Made by a program: the position numbers and the translations under genes
Source of the DNA: Streptomyces sp. LaPpAH-108
GTDB lineage: Bacteria; Actinomycetota; Actinomycetes; Streptomycetales; Streptomycetaceae
Reading direction: 5' to 3'
DNA: 64,000 nucleotides
Assembly (NCBI RefSeq): GCF_000373625.1
Contig: NZ_KB891993.1
Location: forward strand, 124,001 to 188,000
In this document: positions 44,670 through 53,412 of the stretch, piece by piece
How positions within the stretch are numbered: position 1 is the stretch's first letter
Layout of the letters: the number at the start of each line of letters is the position of its first letter
The notes under the pieces: model-generated
Told to the model about the DNA's origin: nothing
Database searches by the model: none
Seen by the model: the letters and a program-made list of their open reading frames with translations, nothing else

Positions 44670-45599
44670 ATGGAACTGCGTCATCTCCAGCACTTCGTCG
44701 CGGTCGCCGAGGACCAGCACTTCACCCGGGCCGCCGAACGGCTCATGGTGTCCCAGTCGGGCCTGTCGGCGTCGATCCGGTCCCTGGAGCGCGAGCTGCG
44801 GGCGCCGCTCTTCGTGCGCACCACCCGGCGGGTGACGCTGACCGAGGCCGGGCGGGCGCTGCTTGTGGAGGCCGAGCGGGTGCTCGCGCAGGTCCGCGCG
44901 GCGCACGAGGCGGTGGCCGCCGTACAGGGTGTGCTGCGCGGCACGGTGGCGCTGGGCACCGAGCAGTGCATCGCCGGGGTGCGGGTGGCGGGGCTGCTCG
45001 CGGCCTTCCGCCGGGAGCACCCGGACGTGGAGATCCGGCTGCGGCAGACCGGTACGGGCGCGCTGGCCGAGGAGGTCGCGGCGGGCCGTCTCGACCTGGC
45101 CTTCGCCTACCGCACCCGCACGGACGGCGACCAGTTGCGGGCCGTACCGCTGACGAGCGAGCCCATGACGGTGCTGTGCCATCCGGGGCACCGGTTCGCC
45201 GAGGCGGGTGCGGTCCTCGCCCCGGCCGATCTGGCGGGCGAGGTGTTCGTGGACTTCCACCCGGACTGGGGTCCGCGCCGGGCGACGGACGCGGCGTTCA
45301 CGGCGGCCGGGGTGCGGCGCACGGTCGCCCTGGAGGTCAACGACGTGCACAGCCTGCTGGACCTGGTGGACGAGAACCTGGGGATCGCGGTCGTCCCCCG
45401 GCACTTCCGGCACAAGCGGTCCTCGCTCACCGCGCTCCCGCTGAAGGGCATGGGCGAGGCGGCGTACGAGACGGTGGTGCTGCTGCCGCCGGAGCGCGCG
45501 ACCAGCCCGGCCGCCCGCGCCCTGCTCTCGCTGCTGGGCACGAAGGAGGCGGCCGTACCGGCGGAACCGGCGGTGACCGGCCCGCTCGGGGACGTGTGA
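44670..45599 (+). CDS. LysR-family regulator
   Basis: 309 residues from ATG 44670. HTH: MELRHLQHFVAVAEDQHFTRAAERL ... SQSGLSASIRSLERELRAPLFVR (residues 1-60). Effector domain follows with the usual two lobes and a C-terminal variable tail. The N-terminal sequence matches CynR/CbbR-like groups in general form only. It diverges from the aldo/keto reductase gene, with 152 bp between starts, and probably regulates it. Confidence 0.92.
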   Translation: MELRHLQHFVAVAEDQHFTRAAERLMVSQSGLSASIRSLERELRAPLFVRTTRRVTLTEAGRALLVEAERVLAQVRAAHEAVAAVQGVLRGTVALGTEQCIAGVRVAGLLAAFRREHPDVEIRLRQTGTGALAEEVAAGRLDLAFAYRTRTDGDQLRAVPLTSEPMTVLCHPGHRFAEAGAVLAPADLAGEVFVDFHPDWGPRRATDAAFTAAGVRRTVALEVNDVHSLLDLVDENLGIAVVPRHFRHKRSSLTALPLKGMGEAAYETVVLLPPERATSPAARALLSLLGTKEAAVPAEPAVTGPLGDV

Positions 45600-45678
45600 C
45601 ACGAGAGGCGACCCGAGGGGTGACGCGCCGTCAGGCGATCGGGGCGCGGCGACGGCCGGGATGGGCGATGGTGGACCC

Positions 45679-46194
45679 ATGCATGCCAAGGACATCCTCA
45701 TCGACGGCTTCGGCCGCATCCGGGAAGAGGTCCACGCCGTCCTGGACGGTCTCGGCCCCGACGAGCTGGACACGAGCCCCGCGCCCGGTGCCAACACCAT
45801 CGCCTGGCTGGTCTGGCATCTCACCCGGGTGCAGGACGACCACATCGCCGACGCCTTCGGCCTGGACCAGGTGTGGCTGTCCGACGGCTGGGAGAAGCGC
45901 TTCGGGCTGAAGCTGCCCGCCCACGACACCGGCTACGGGCACTCCCCGGCGCAGGTCGCCAAGGTCCGGGTGGACTCGGCGGACCTGCTGACCGGGTACT
46001 ACGACGCGGTGCACGAGCAGAGCCTGAAGGCGCTGCGCTCGGTCACGGCGGGCGACCTGGAGCGGGTGGTGGACGAGCGCTGGAGCCCGCCGGTCACGCT
46101 CGGGGTGCGCCTGGTGAGCGTCCTGTCCGACGATCTCCAGCACGTCGGACAGGCCGCCTACGCACGCGGGCTGCTGCAGACGGCGTCCGCGTAG
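45679..46194 (+). CDS. DinB/DUF664 family protein (mycothiol-dependent type)
   Basis: 171 residues from ATG 45679; the six-residue longer frame lacks a better site. DinB-type four-helix bundle with metal-binding His: [20 protein letters not shown] and the C-terminal [15 protein letters not shown] give the three His pattern. Related actinobacterial proteins are mycothiol-dependent transferases, including some S-transferases and maleylpyruvate isomerases. Substrate not evident. Its last 37 bp overlap the convergent adenosine deaminase gene. Confidence 0.87.
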   Translation: MHAKDILIDGFGRIREEVHAVLDGLGPDELDTSPAPGANTIAWLVWHLTRVQDDHIADAFGLDQVWLSDGWEKRFGLKLPAHDTGYGHSPAQVAKVRVDSADLLTGYYDAVHEQSLKALRSVTAGDLERVVDERWSPPVTLGVRLVSVLSDDLQHVGQAAYARGLLQTASA

Positions 46195-47246
46195 CCCGGC
46201 AGGATCACGTCCTCGAGGAGGGCCTTGCGCTCGTCGAACGGGATGAACGCGCTCTTGACGGCGTTCACCGTGACCGTGCGCAGGTCCTCGGCCGTCCAGC
46301 CCGCCTCCTCGACGAGCAGGGACATCTCGCGGGTCATCGTGGTGCCGGAGACCAGCCGGTTGTCGGTGTTGAGGGTGACCCGGAAGCCGAGGTCCTTCAG
46401 CGCGGTGACGGGGTGCTCGGCGATGGAGGTTGCGCAGCCCGTCTGGAGGTTGGAGGTGGGGCACATCTCCAGGGCGATACGGCGGTCGCGCACCCACCCG
46501 GCGAGGCGGCCGAGCTTGCCGTCCACGATGTCCTCGGTGAGGCGGACGCCGTGGCCGATGCGCTGGGCGCCGCACACCTGGAGGGCCTGGTGGACGCTGG
46601 GCAGGCCGTACGCCTCGCCCGCGTGGATGGTGAACGGCACGCTCTCGCGGCGCAGCAGTTCGAAGGCGGCGAGGTGGTCGGCGGGCGGGAAGCCGTCCTC
46701 GGCGCCCGCGATGTCGAAGCCGACGACGCCCGCGTCCCGGTAGGCGACGGCCAGCTCGGCGGCCTCCTGAACGCGGTCGAACATCCGCATCCCGCACAGC
46801 AGGGTGCCCACGCGCACGGGCGTCCCGGCGGCTGCCGCCTTGGCCATACCGGAGGCAAGGCCCTCCTGCACGGTCTCCACGACCTCGCGCATCGTGAGCC
46901 CGCCCTGGGTGTTCAGTTCCGGGGCGTAGCGCACCTCGCCGTAGACCACGCCGTCGGCGGCGAGGTCGAGGACGTACTCCTCGGCGACGCGCAGCAGGCC
47001 CTCACGGTTCTGCAGGACGGCGAGGGTGTGCTCGAAGGTGCCTATGTAGCGCACCAGGTCGCCGGAGTTGGCGGCCTCCACGTACCAGGCGGCCAGCTCG
47101 TCGGGGTCGGTGGTGGGCAGGGTGTGGCCCACCGAGGCCGCGAGGTCGACGAGCGTGGCGGGGCGCAGACCGCCGTCGAGGTGGTCGTGCAGCACGGCCT
47201 TGGGGAGCCGGCGGAGGGTGTCGGTGTCGATGCGGGGCGCGGTCAT
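46158..47246 (-). CDS. add: Adenosine deaminase
   Basis: 362 residues. Metal-binding motif HDHLDGG at 20-26, then TIHAGE (His and catalytic Glu), GHGVRL, the SNLQTG region and [12 protein letters not shown] (Asp ligand). Full-length add, converting adenosine to inosine and deoxyadenosine to deoxyinosine for purine salvage. Streptomyces usually has several paralogs. Convergent overlap with the DinB-type gene suggests antisense interaction is possible. The VOC gene at 47293 reads into it on the same strand (46 bp gap). Confidence 0.95.
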   Translation of the reverse strand: MTAPRIDTDTLRRLPKAVLHDHLDGGLRPATLVDLAASVGHTLPTTDPDELAAWYVEAANSGDLVRYIGTFEHTLAVLQNREGLLRVAEEYVLDLAADGVVYGEVRYAPELNTQGGLTMREVVETVQEGLASGMAKAAAAGTPVRVGTLLCGMRMFDRVQEAAELAVAYRDAGVVGFDIAGAEDGFPPADHLAAFELLRRESVPFTIHAGEAYGLPSVHQALQVCGAQRIGHGVRLTEDIVDGKLGRLAGWVRDRRIALEMCPTSNLQTGCATSIAEHPVTALKDLGFRVTLNTDNRLVSGTTMTREMSLLVEEAGWTAEDLRTVTVNAVKSAFIPFDERKALLEDVILPGYADAVCSSPRA

Positions 47247-47292
47247 GGCGTGCTTCCTCGGCGGATCGTGCGGGGGTGCGGGATGCGGGGGT

Positions 47293-47685
47293 TCAGGCGG
47301 CGGGCTGGAGGAGGTCCCAGCGGTTGCCGTAGAGGTCCTGGAAGACGGCGACGGAGCCGTAGGACTCGTGGCGGGGCTCCTCCAGGAAGGTCACCCCGGC
47401 GGCGGTCATGCGCGCGTGGTCGCGGGCGAAGTCGTCGGTGTGCAGGAAGAAGCCGACCCGGCCGCCGGTCTGGTCACCGACGCGGGCGCGCTGGGCGTCG
47501 TCCTTGGCGCGGGCGAGCAGCAGTCCGGTGCCGTCGTCGCCCTCGCCGGGTACGACCACGACCCAGCGGGCGCCGTCGGGGCGGGGCTCGTCCTCGGCGA
47601 GGCGGAAGCCCAGGGCCTCGGTGTAGAAGCGGATGGCCTCGTCGTAGTCGTCCACGACAAGGGTGACCAGGGCAACGCGTCGCAT
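47293..47685 (-). CDS. VOC (glyoxalase/bleomycin-resistance-like) protein
   Basis: 130 residues from ATG 47685 (GGAAGGCCCCG site upstream). A single VOC domain: [24 protein letters not shown], then [18 protein letters not shown] and [14 protein letters not shown]. The final Glu/His metal ligands are partly different (YGNRWD), so catalysis is unclear. It diverges from the aldo/keto reductase at 47825 and precedes add on the same strand; role unknown. Confidence 0.88.
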   Translation of the reverse strand: MRRVALVTLVVDDYDEAIRFYTEALGFRLAEDEPRPDGARWVVVVPGEGDDGTGLLLARAKDDAQRARVGDQTGGRVGFFLHTDDFARDHARMTAAGVTFLEEPRHESYGSVAVFQDLYGNRWDLLQPAA

Positions 47686-47824
47686 CGGGGCCTTCCGGTG
47701 AGGGTGGTTAGCGGGAGAGGTTATACGTAAAACCTGACGTGCGCCAGTCACCTCCGGCGGGAAGCGCGGGACGCCCCGGGGGAAACCCCGCGTCCCGTCC
47801 GCTCCGCTGTGGCACACTCCGCCG

Positions 47825-48745
47825 ATGACCGCCGAAACGATCACCGCCGCCGCGTCGGGCACCTTCCGGCTCGGCGACTTCCCCGTCCACCGCACCGGCT
47901 TCGGCACCATGCGCCTGACGGGCAGCTCCGCCTTCCACGAGGGCACCCCGAGCGACCGGGCGCGTTCGATCGCCGTGCTGCGCCGGGCCCGCGAACTCGG
48001 GGTGAACCACATCGACACGGCCGCGTTCTACTTCTCCGCGCTCCGCTCGGCCAACGAACTGCTCAACACCGCGCTGGCCCCGTACCCCGACGATCTGCTC
48101 ATCGCCACCAAGGTCGGCCCGTTCCGCGAGCAGGACGGCGGGTGGGGCACCTCCGCGCGCCCGGACCAGCTGCGCGGCCAGGTCGAGGAGAACCTGCGCC
48201 AGCTCGGCCGCGACCATCTCGACCTCGTCTACCTGCGCCGGATGCGGCAGGACTCCATAGCCGAGCACTTCGGCGCGCTCGCCGAGCTGCGCGAGGCGGG
48301 CCTGATCCGGCACCTCGGGATCTCCGCCGTGCGGCCACGGCACCTCACCGAGGCACTGGAGATCGCCCCCGTCGTCTCCGTGCAGCAGCGGTACGCGCTC
48401 GACCTGCCCGATCCCGGCACCGACACGCTCCTGGAGATGTGCCGGGAGCGCGGGATCGCCTTCGTGCCGTACTACGCCGTCGCGGGCGAGGGCGGTGAGC
48501 ACGGTGCCGTCGCCGCGCGGGCCGAGGCCGAGGTGGCGGAGACCGCCCGCGCGCACGGGGTGCGCCCGGCCCAGATCCGTACCGCCTGGACCCTGCACCA
48601 GGGCCCGCACGTCCTCGCGATCACCGGCACCGGCAACCCGGACCACCTGGTCGAGAACATCGCGGCGGGCGCCCTGAGGCTGACCGCGGAGGAACTGACC
48701 CGGCTGAACGCCCTGCACCGCGAAGCGAGCCGCCCCGCCGGGTGA
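47825..48745 (+). CDS. Aldo/keto reductase paralog A
   Basis: 306 residues. AKR barrel with Asp/Tyr in HIDTAAFYFSALRSANELL and Lys in LIATKVGPF; the catalytic His is replaced by Arg (DLVYLRRMR), as in the near paralog at 52016 (VVNLRIVG). The two share long runs such as GVNHIDTAAFYFS and EENLRQLGRDHLD, so one arose from duplication. The substituted tetrad is normal for this subfamily but suggests altered kinetics. Its stop and the next gene's GTG overlap or sit within 12 bp. Confidence 0.9.
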   Translation: MTAETITAAASGTFRLGDFPVHRTGFGTMRLTGSSAFHEGTPSDRARSIAVLRRARELGVNHIDTAAFYFSALRSANELLNTALAPYPDDLLIATKVGPFREQDGGWGTSARPDQLRGQVEENLRQLGRDHLDLVYLRRMRQDSIAEHFGALAELREAGLIRHLGISAVRPRHLTEALEIAPVVSVQQRYALDLPDPGTDTLLEMCRERGIAFVPYYAVAGEGGEHGAVAARAEAEVAETARAHGVRPAQIRTAWTLHQGPHVLAITGTGNPDHLVENIAAGALRLTAEELTRLNALHREASRPAG

Positions 48746-48756
48746 GAATCGTCGGT

Positions 48757-49788
48757 ATGACGATCACCACGCATCCGCTCGTCGCCCGCGCCCGGCACCT
48801 CGCCGACTCGCTGCTGGAACCCGAGGCCGCCCGGGTGGATCAGGAGGGGGTGCCCGCCGGTCACATCGAGGCGGTCAAACGGTCGGGGCTGCTGGGGGTG
48901 ACGGCGCCGGTCGAGTACGGCGGCGCGGGGGCGCCTGCGGCCGTGCTGCGGGAGACGGCGGAGATCCTGGCCGGGGCGTGCTGCTCGACGTGGTTCGTGC
49001 AGACGCAGCACCACACGCCGGTGCAGACCCTGGTCCGGGGTGAACCGGCCGCGCGGGAGCGGCTGTTGGGCCCGTTGTCGCGCGGGGAGCTGCTGTCCGG
49101 GGTGGCGTACGCGCATCTGCGGGCCTATCCGAGGACTCCGGTGCGGGTACGGCGGCAGGACGGCTGGTGGCGGTTCGACGGCAGCGTGCCCTGGTTCACG
49201 GGGTGGGGTCTGAACGACCTGATGCTGCTGGCCGGGGTGACCGAGGACGACGAGGTCCTGTTCGCCTTCGTCGAGGCCCGTGAGCAGCCCGGGCTCCGGG
49301 CCTCGGCACCGATGCGGCTCGCGGCGCTCTCCGCCGCCCGTACGGTGTCGCTGGAGCTGGACGGCCTCCGGGTGCCCGAGGACGCGGTGGCCCTGCGCAT
49401 CCCGTACGCCCAGTGGGCCCCCGCCGACCGCGCCAAGACCCTGAACACCAACCCGGCGGTCTTCGGCCTCGCCTCCGCCGCGCTGTCCCTCCTGGACAAC
49501 CGTACGGCCGCCCCGCTCCGCGCCCGCCTCGCCGAACTCCGCCACCGCGCCTACGCCTTGGCCGACCACCCCGAGCCACTGGAACGCGCCGAGGAACGGC
49601 TCGCCGTACGCGCCGAGGCGTACGCCGCCCTCACCGAGGCGACCACGGCGGCGGTCGTGACCGGCGGCGGCCGAGCCATGTCCCTCACCTCCCGCGCCCA
49701 ACGCCTCGCCCGCGAGGGGCTGTTCCTCCTGGTCCAGGGCCAGACGGCGGAGACCCGGGAGGCGCATCTGCGGGCGCTGGCGGGCTGA
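48757..49788 (+). CDS. Acyl-CoA dehydrogenase-like flavoprotein
   Basis: 343 residues from ATG 48757 (an in-frame GTG at 48742 overlaps the AKR stop and may be used). The first half has acyl-CoA dehydrogenase features (VTAPVEYGGAGAPAAVLRE, ILAGACCSTWFV), and the C-terminal half is helical. The catalytic Glu and typical FAD motifs are weak, as in the DszC/HsaA-type flavin-dependent hydroxylases or oxidases of this superfamily. Probably co-transcribed with AKR paralog A, so they may act on one substrate. Confidence 0.8.
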   Translation: MTITTHPLVARARHLADSLLEPEAARVDQEGVPAGHIEAVKRSGLLGVTAPVEYGGAGAPAAVLRETAEILAGACCSTWFVQTQHHTPVQTLVRGEPAARERLLGPLSRGELLSGVAYAHLRAYPRTPVRVRRQDGWWRFDGSVPWFTGWGLNDLMLLAGVTEDDEVLFAFVEAREQPGLRASAPMRLAALSAARTVSLELDGLRVPEDAVALRIPYAQWAPADRAKTLNTNPAVFGLASAALSLLDNRTAAPLRARLAELRHRAYALADHPEPLERAEERLAVRAEAYAALTEATTAAVVTGGGRAMSLTSRAQRLAREGLFLLVQGQTAETREAHLRALAG

Positions 49789-49801
49789 GGGCCGCCCTTC
49801 C

Positions 49802-50320
49802 TCAGCGGTCGGCTCCGTCCGGGCCGAACGCGTCGTGGAAGGTGAAGGCGTGCGGTGCGGGGCCGTGGTCGTGGAGGTGTTCCAGCCGGGAGACCCCGTC
49901 GCGCCAGGTGGGGGTCACATCGTCGGCGACCCACCAGAAGACGTAATTCGGATGTGCTGTCCGCTCGAACCAGTCGTACCGCCTGGCCATCGCCTCGCGG
50001 TGCAGGCCGGTATAGACGGCGTCGAAGGCGGGGCGCAGGTCGGTCCAGAGGGAGAGGGAAGCGGCCAGGGCGGTGGTGTCCGCCGTACGGCCCTTGCCGT
50101 ACCAGGCCGGTACGGCGAACTCGCCCCACGCACCCCAGTCCGCCTCGAAGAGCCCGCCCCGGTCGCCGTCCGCCGCTTCGGCGTGCGCGAGATATCCGGG
50201 GTGCCGGCTGATCTCCGGGTAGACGGCCGCACCGATGTCGTAGAACTCGCGGGTGAGCGGCGAGGGATCGGCGAGCGGTGACTTCAGGACACCGAAGGTG
50301 TACAGCGCGAGATGGGGCAT
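49802..50320 (-). CDS. DUF3291-type hypothetical protein
   Basis: 172 residues. N-terminal MPHLALYTFGVLKSPLADPS, later PAFDAVYTGLHREAMARRYDWFE and YVFWWVADDVTPTWRDGVSRLEHLHDHGP match the DUF3291 pattern of small ferredoxin-like alpha/beta proteins. Function unknown. Ends 14 bp from the convergent acyl-CoA dehydrogenase-like gene. No signal peptide. ATG start has CCGGGAG upstream. Confidence 0.75.
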   Translation of the reverse strand: MPHLALYTFGVLKSPLADPSPLTREFYDIGAAVYPEISRHPGYLAHAEAADGDRGGLFEADWGAWGEFAVPAWYGKGRTADTTALAASLSLWTDLRPAFDAVYTGLHREAMARRYDWFERTAHPNYVFWWVADDVTPTWRDGVSRLEHLHDHGPAPHAFTFHDAFGPDGADR

Positions 50321-50648
50321 GCGTGTCTCCCGGGGGCAAGGGTGCGTGGGGCGTGACCGGCTCGTCCCGTCACGGGCGGCTCAGCCTGAAGGAACTCCTG
50401 GGCGACCGGGACCGGTTGCCGAGGACCAGGTGAAGGTAGCCGCCTCCGCGGGCCCTGTCGAAGTTGCGTTTTCCCTCGCCAAATGGCCTCTCGCAGGGGC
50501 CACTTGCGGGCGGGCGCACAGGTGGTGCTCACCCACCTCGGCAGTCAGAGCGCGTAGGGCCAGACCGTGACACGGCCCCGGCCCATACGGACCGGGTCTC
50601 GACGGAGTCGGCTCTACCGCCTCTACTCTGACCAGCACCCCGCCCCGT
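50321..50648. other. 328-bp gap where a toxin partner would be expected
   Basis: On the strand of the RHH antitoxin, this downstream interval should hold a toxin if the pair were intact. Frames are open on both strands but none shows PIN, RelE or MazF-like motifs, a good start site or clear codon bias. I see no gene in it. Confidence 0.5.
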
Positions 50649-50852
50649 TCATCGGCCCTCCTCCGGCGCCGACCGCCGGTCGGCAAGGCGCTCCTGGTCG
50701 GCGGCGTTCCCGGTGCGGGCCTCGGTGCGGTGACCCCGTTCCAGATAGTCCCGGACGATCAGTTCGACCGCGTCCTGCGGACTCCTCGTACCGGCCAGCA
50801 GCATGACCTCGATGGCCAGATCGCTGTCCAGACTGATGGTGACCTTCGCCAT
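50649..50852 (-). CDS. Ribbon-helix-helix VapB-type antitoxin, orphan
   Basis: 67 residues from ATG 50852 with GGAGGGGTC directly upstream. MAKVTISLDSDLAIEVMLLAG followed by SPQDAVELIVRDYLERG is a DUF2191/VapB-type ribbon-helix-helix, the DNA-binding half of toxin-antitoxin pairs. The C-terminal 20 residues are charged. No recognisable toxin follows. Orphan members of this family are common in Streptomyces and may act as plain regulators. Slightly too short for a two-domain antitoxin. Confidence 0.8.
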   Translation of the reverse strand: MAKVTISLDSDLAIEVMLLAGTRSPQDAVELIVRDYLERGHRTEARTGNAADQERLADRRSAPEEGR

Positions 50853-50953
50853 GACCCCTCCTGACAGGATTCCTGTTCAGCCTATCCACGATCAGCGGCC
50901 GTCAGTCGGTCATGGGGAGGCGGCGGCACCCAGGTCAGCGGAACAGGGCGCCG

Positions 50954-51946
50954 TCAGCCCGACACCGCGTCGAGCAGGCTCTCCGCGACAGCCGTACGGG
51001 CGTACAGCACAGAGCGTCCCGCTCGATGAGCGCTCACCAGACCCGCGTCGCGCAGCGCGGTGAGGTACTGGGACACCCCCGCCGGGGAGAGCCCCGTGCG
51101 GTGGGCGAGTTCGGTGGTGGAGGCCGGGGTGTCCAGTTCGGTCAGCAACAGGGTGCGGGAGCGGCCGAGGACGGGGGTGAGGGCGCGGCTGCCGGTGGTG
51201 GGCCGCGTCTGCCACAGGGCGCCGACGCCCCGGGCCGGGTAGGCGAGTTGGGGCGGGTCCGGTGGGCTGACCTGGGTGCGCAGGCCGGGGCCGGTGAAGG
51301 CGGAGGGGATCAGCAGCAGTCCCGAACCCACGGACGGGCGCGGCATGTTCCGTTTCCGGCGGACCAGTCTGAGCGCGTTGTCGTCCCAACTCATCGTGGG
51401 ATGCAGGTCGTTGAAGAGGCGACCCGCGCCGTGCTCGGCGACCGTACGGGCCCGGTGGAAGACATCGGCGTCCAGTACGGCCCTGATCCGCGCCCAGTAG
51501 GGGGCGAGTGCCAGTTCCCAGTACGTCTCGATCTCCTGGACGACCTTGGCCAGGCGGCCTGCCGGGTCGGCGCGCAGGCTCGACAGCCGTGGGCCGAGAT
51601 GCCCCTGGTGGCGGGCGAGATGGTCGAGGTCCCGCCGTACCCGGTCGGGAGACGACGCCCGGATCGCGTCCCACTCCGCCGCCGGGGCGGGGGCCGGAAG
51701 CGCGGGCGCCGGGGTGAGGAAGTCGGGCACATAGCCGGACGGTCCGATCAGCTCGGCGAGCCATCCCCGGTCCAGACCGGCGGCCAGCACCCGCGACCGC
51801 GTCTGCTCGATCCACGGCCGGTGCACCGGGTGCGCGGTGTTCGAGGTCAGCAGCCGGAAGCTGGGTGCGACCTCCCACATGGGCGAGACGGCGAACCGTA
51901 CGTTCGCCAGGTCGTTCGCCGAGAACGCCAGCTCCGCCACGACCAT
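50954..51946 (-). CDS. ArsR-type HTH regulator with DUF5937 domain
   Basis: 330 residues from ATG 51946 (GGGGGGTG upstream). N-terminal domain of about 250 residues (DUF5937: FSANDLANVRFAVSPMWEVAPS) is followed by a C-terminal winged HTH, TTELAHRTGLSPAGVSQYLTALRDAGLVSAHRAGRSVLYART. This reversed order is the usual actinobacterial arrangement. Reads away from AKR paralog B (52016) with 69 bp between starts and probably represses it. Effector unknown. Confidence 0.87.
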   Translation of the reverse strand: MVVAELAFSANDLANVRFAVSPMWEVAPSFRLLTSNTAHPVHRPWIEQTRSRVLAAGLDRGWLAELIGPSGYVPDFLTPAPALPAPAPAAEWDAIRASSPDRVRRDLDHLARHQGHLGPRLSSLRADPAGRLAKVVQEIETYWELALAPYWARIRAVLDADVFHRARTVAEHGAGRLFNDLHPTMSWDDNALRLVRRKRNMPRPSVGSGLLLIPSAFTGPGLRTQVSPPDPPQLAYPARGVGALWQTRPTTGSRALTPVLGRSRTLLLTELDTPASTTELAHRTGLSPAGVSQYLTALRDAGLVSAHRAGRSVLYARTAVAESLLDAVSG

Positions 51947-52015
51947 CACCCCCCGAGGATTCACACATCTCTTAATCAATGGCCCGTCAGACTACCCCGC
52001 GCCGATCATCCCGCC

Positions 52016-52915
52016 ATGACCTCACAGACGATCACCGCGGCGGCATCGGGCACCTGGAAGCTCGGCGACCGCACGGTCCACCGGCTCGGCTTCGGCACGA
52101 TGCGCCTCCCCCAGTACGGCGAAGCGCTCGTCCCCGACGCCGTCCCGCGCGACCGCGACCAGGCGCTCCAGGTGCTGCGCCGGGCGGTCGAACTCGGCGT
52201 GAACCACATCGACACCGCCGCGTTCTACTTCTCCCCCCTGCGCTCCGCCAACGAGCTGATCGACCGCGCCCTCGCGCCCTACCCGGACGACCTCGTCATC
52301 GCCACCAAGGTCGGCCCCGGCCGCGACCTCTCGGGCGACTGGCTGCCCCACGCCACACCGGCACAGCTGCGCGGCCAGGTGGAGGAGAACCTGCGCCAGC
52401 TCGGCCGCGACCACCTCGACGTCGTCAACCTGCGCATCGTCGGCACCGACTCCCTCGCCGACCGCTTCGGCACGCTCGCGGACCTCCGCCAGGCCGGACT
52501 CATCCGCCACCTCGGCCTGTCCAACATCCGCCCCCACCACCTCACCGAGGCCCAGGCCATCGCACCGGTGGTCTGCGTCCAGAACATGTACGGCATCGGC
52601 GCGTCACCCGAACAGGAAGAACTCCTGCGGATCTGCGGCGAACAGGGCATCGCGTTCGTGCCGTTCTACTCGATCGCGGGCACCGGACGCACGACCGGCG
52701 CCCCCGCACGGGACAGCGACCGGGTGCACGCCGTCGCCCGTGCCCACGGGGTGAGCACCGCCCAGGTCCGGCTGGCGTGGACACTCCACCAGGGCCCGCA
52801 CGTCCTGGCCATCCCCGGCACCGGCGACCTCGGCCACCTCGCCGAGAACGTGGCGGCAGGCTCCCTGCGCCTCACCGAGGACGAACTGACCGACCTCCGC
52901 CACGGCACCGCCTGA
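52016..52915 (+). CDS. Aldo/keto reductase paralog B
   Basis: 299 residues, ATG 52016. Same family as the gene at 47825, with Asp/Tyr in HIDTAAFYFSPLRSANELI, Lys in VIATKVGPG and Arg in place of the catalytic His (VVNLRIVGTD). NADPH site LAIPGTGDLGHLAEN is clear. It is divergent from an ArsR regulator. The pair of paralogs 4.2 kb apart could arise from a local duplication with an intervening insertion. Confidence 0.9.
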   Translation: MTSQTITAAASGTWKLGDRTVHRLGFGTMRLPQYGEALVPDAVPRDRDQALQVLRRAVELGVNHIDTAAFYFSPLRSANELIDRALAPYPDDLVIATKVGPGRDLSGDWLPHATPAQLRGQVEENLRQLGRDHLDVVNLRIVGTDSLADRFGTLADLRQAGLIRHLGLSNIRPHHLTEAQAIAPVVCVQNMYGIGASPEQEELLRICGEQGIAFVPFYSIAGTGRTTGAPARDSDRVHAVARAHGVSTAQVRLAWTLHQGPHVLAIPGTGDLGHLAENVAAGSLRLTEDELTDLRHGTA

Positions 52916-52953
52916 GACACCGCCGAAGCCGGTGAGCCCACCGCGCCCTCGGC

Positions 52954-53121
52954 TCAGTCCTCGCCCCGCTTCTCCAGGACCACGAGGAAACTGTCCGACT
53001 CCAGGTCCATCACCACGGTCACGGGACGGCCCTCCGCGCGGCGGGCCGCGGCGTACTCCTCCGCGGGCCAGGATCCACGGGGCGAGCCTGCGGGGAACCG
53101 CTCCAGCACCTTCGCGACCAT
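52954..53121 (-). CDS. Small conserved hypothetical protein
   Basis: 55 residues from ATG 53121, with GGAGG 11 bp upstream; longer upstream frames lack coding character. VAKVLERFPAGSPRGSWPAEEYAAARRAEG then VVMDLESDSFLVVLEKRGED. Resembles a short conserved streptomycete family of unknown function. Ends 38 bp after the AKR paralog B, convergent. The 291 bp upstream to 53412 contain no convincing gene. Confidence 0.6.
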   Translation of the reverse strand: MVAKVLERFPAGSPRGSWPAEEYAAARRAEGRPVTVVMDLESDSFLVVLEKRGED

Positions 53122-53412
53122 GGCGGCGGACACCTCCGGAGAACGAGGGGACGTACGACGGGACCGTACGACGTGTACTCCCCCGTCTGCCCCGGAAAGC
53201 GACGGCCACGCACCGTACGCCGGTCGGTCCCGGACCGCGACTTCGACAGGCGCCGTCCGCGCGGCGCGGGCACGCTGGGCGGAGGGCGCCACTCGTCCGG
53301 ACGGAGCACGCATCCGGAGAACGCCGCCGAAAAGAAGCACAAGAGGGCGGGGGACGAGAAGGGGCGGGGACAACGCCACGGCAGATCACACCGACGCGGA
53401 GGACCCGGCACG

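Noticed and set aside
50381..50686. 101-codon minus-strand frame downstream of the RHH gene
   Set aside because: Considered as the missing toxin. No toxin motif, no convincing start site, and it overlaps the antitoxin's own end.
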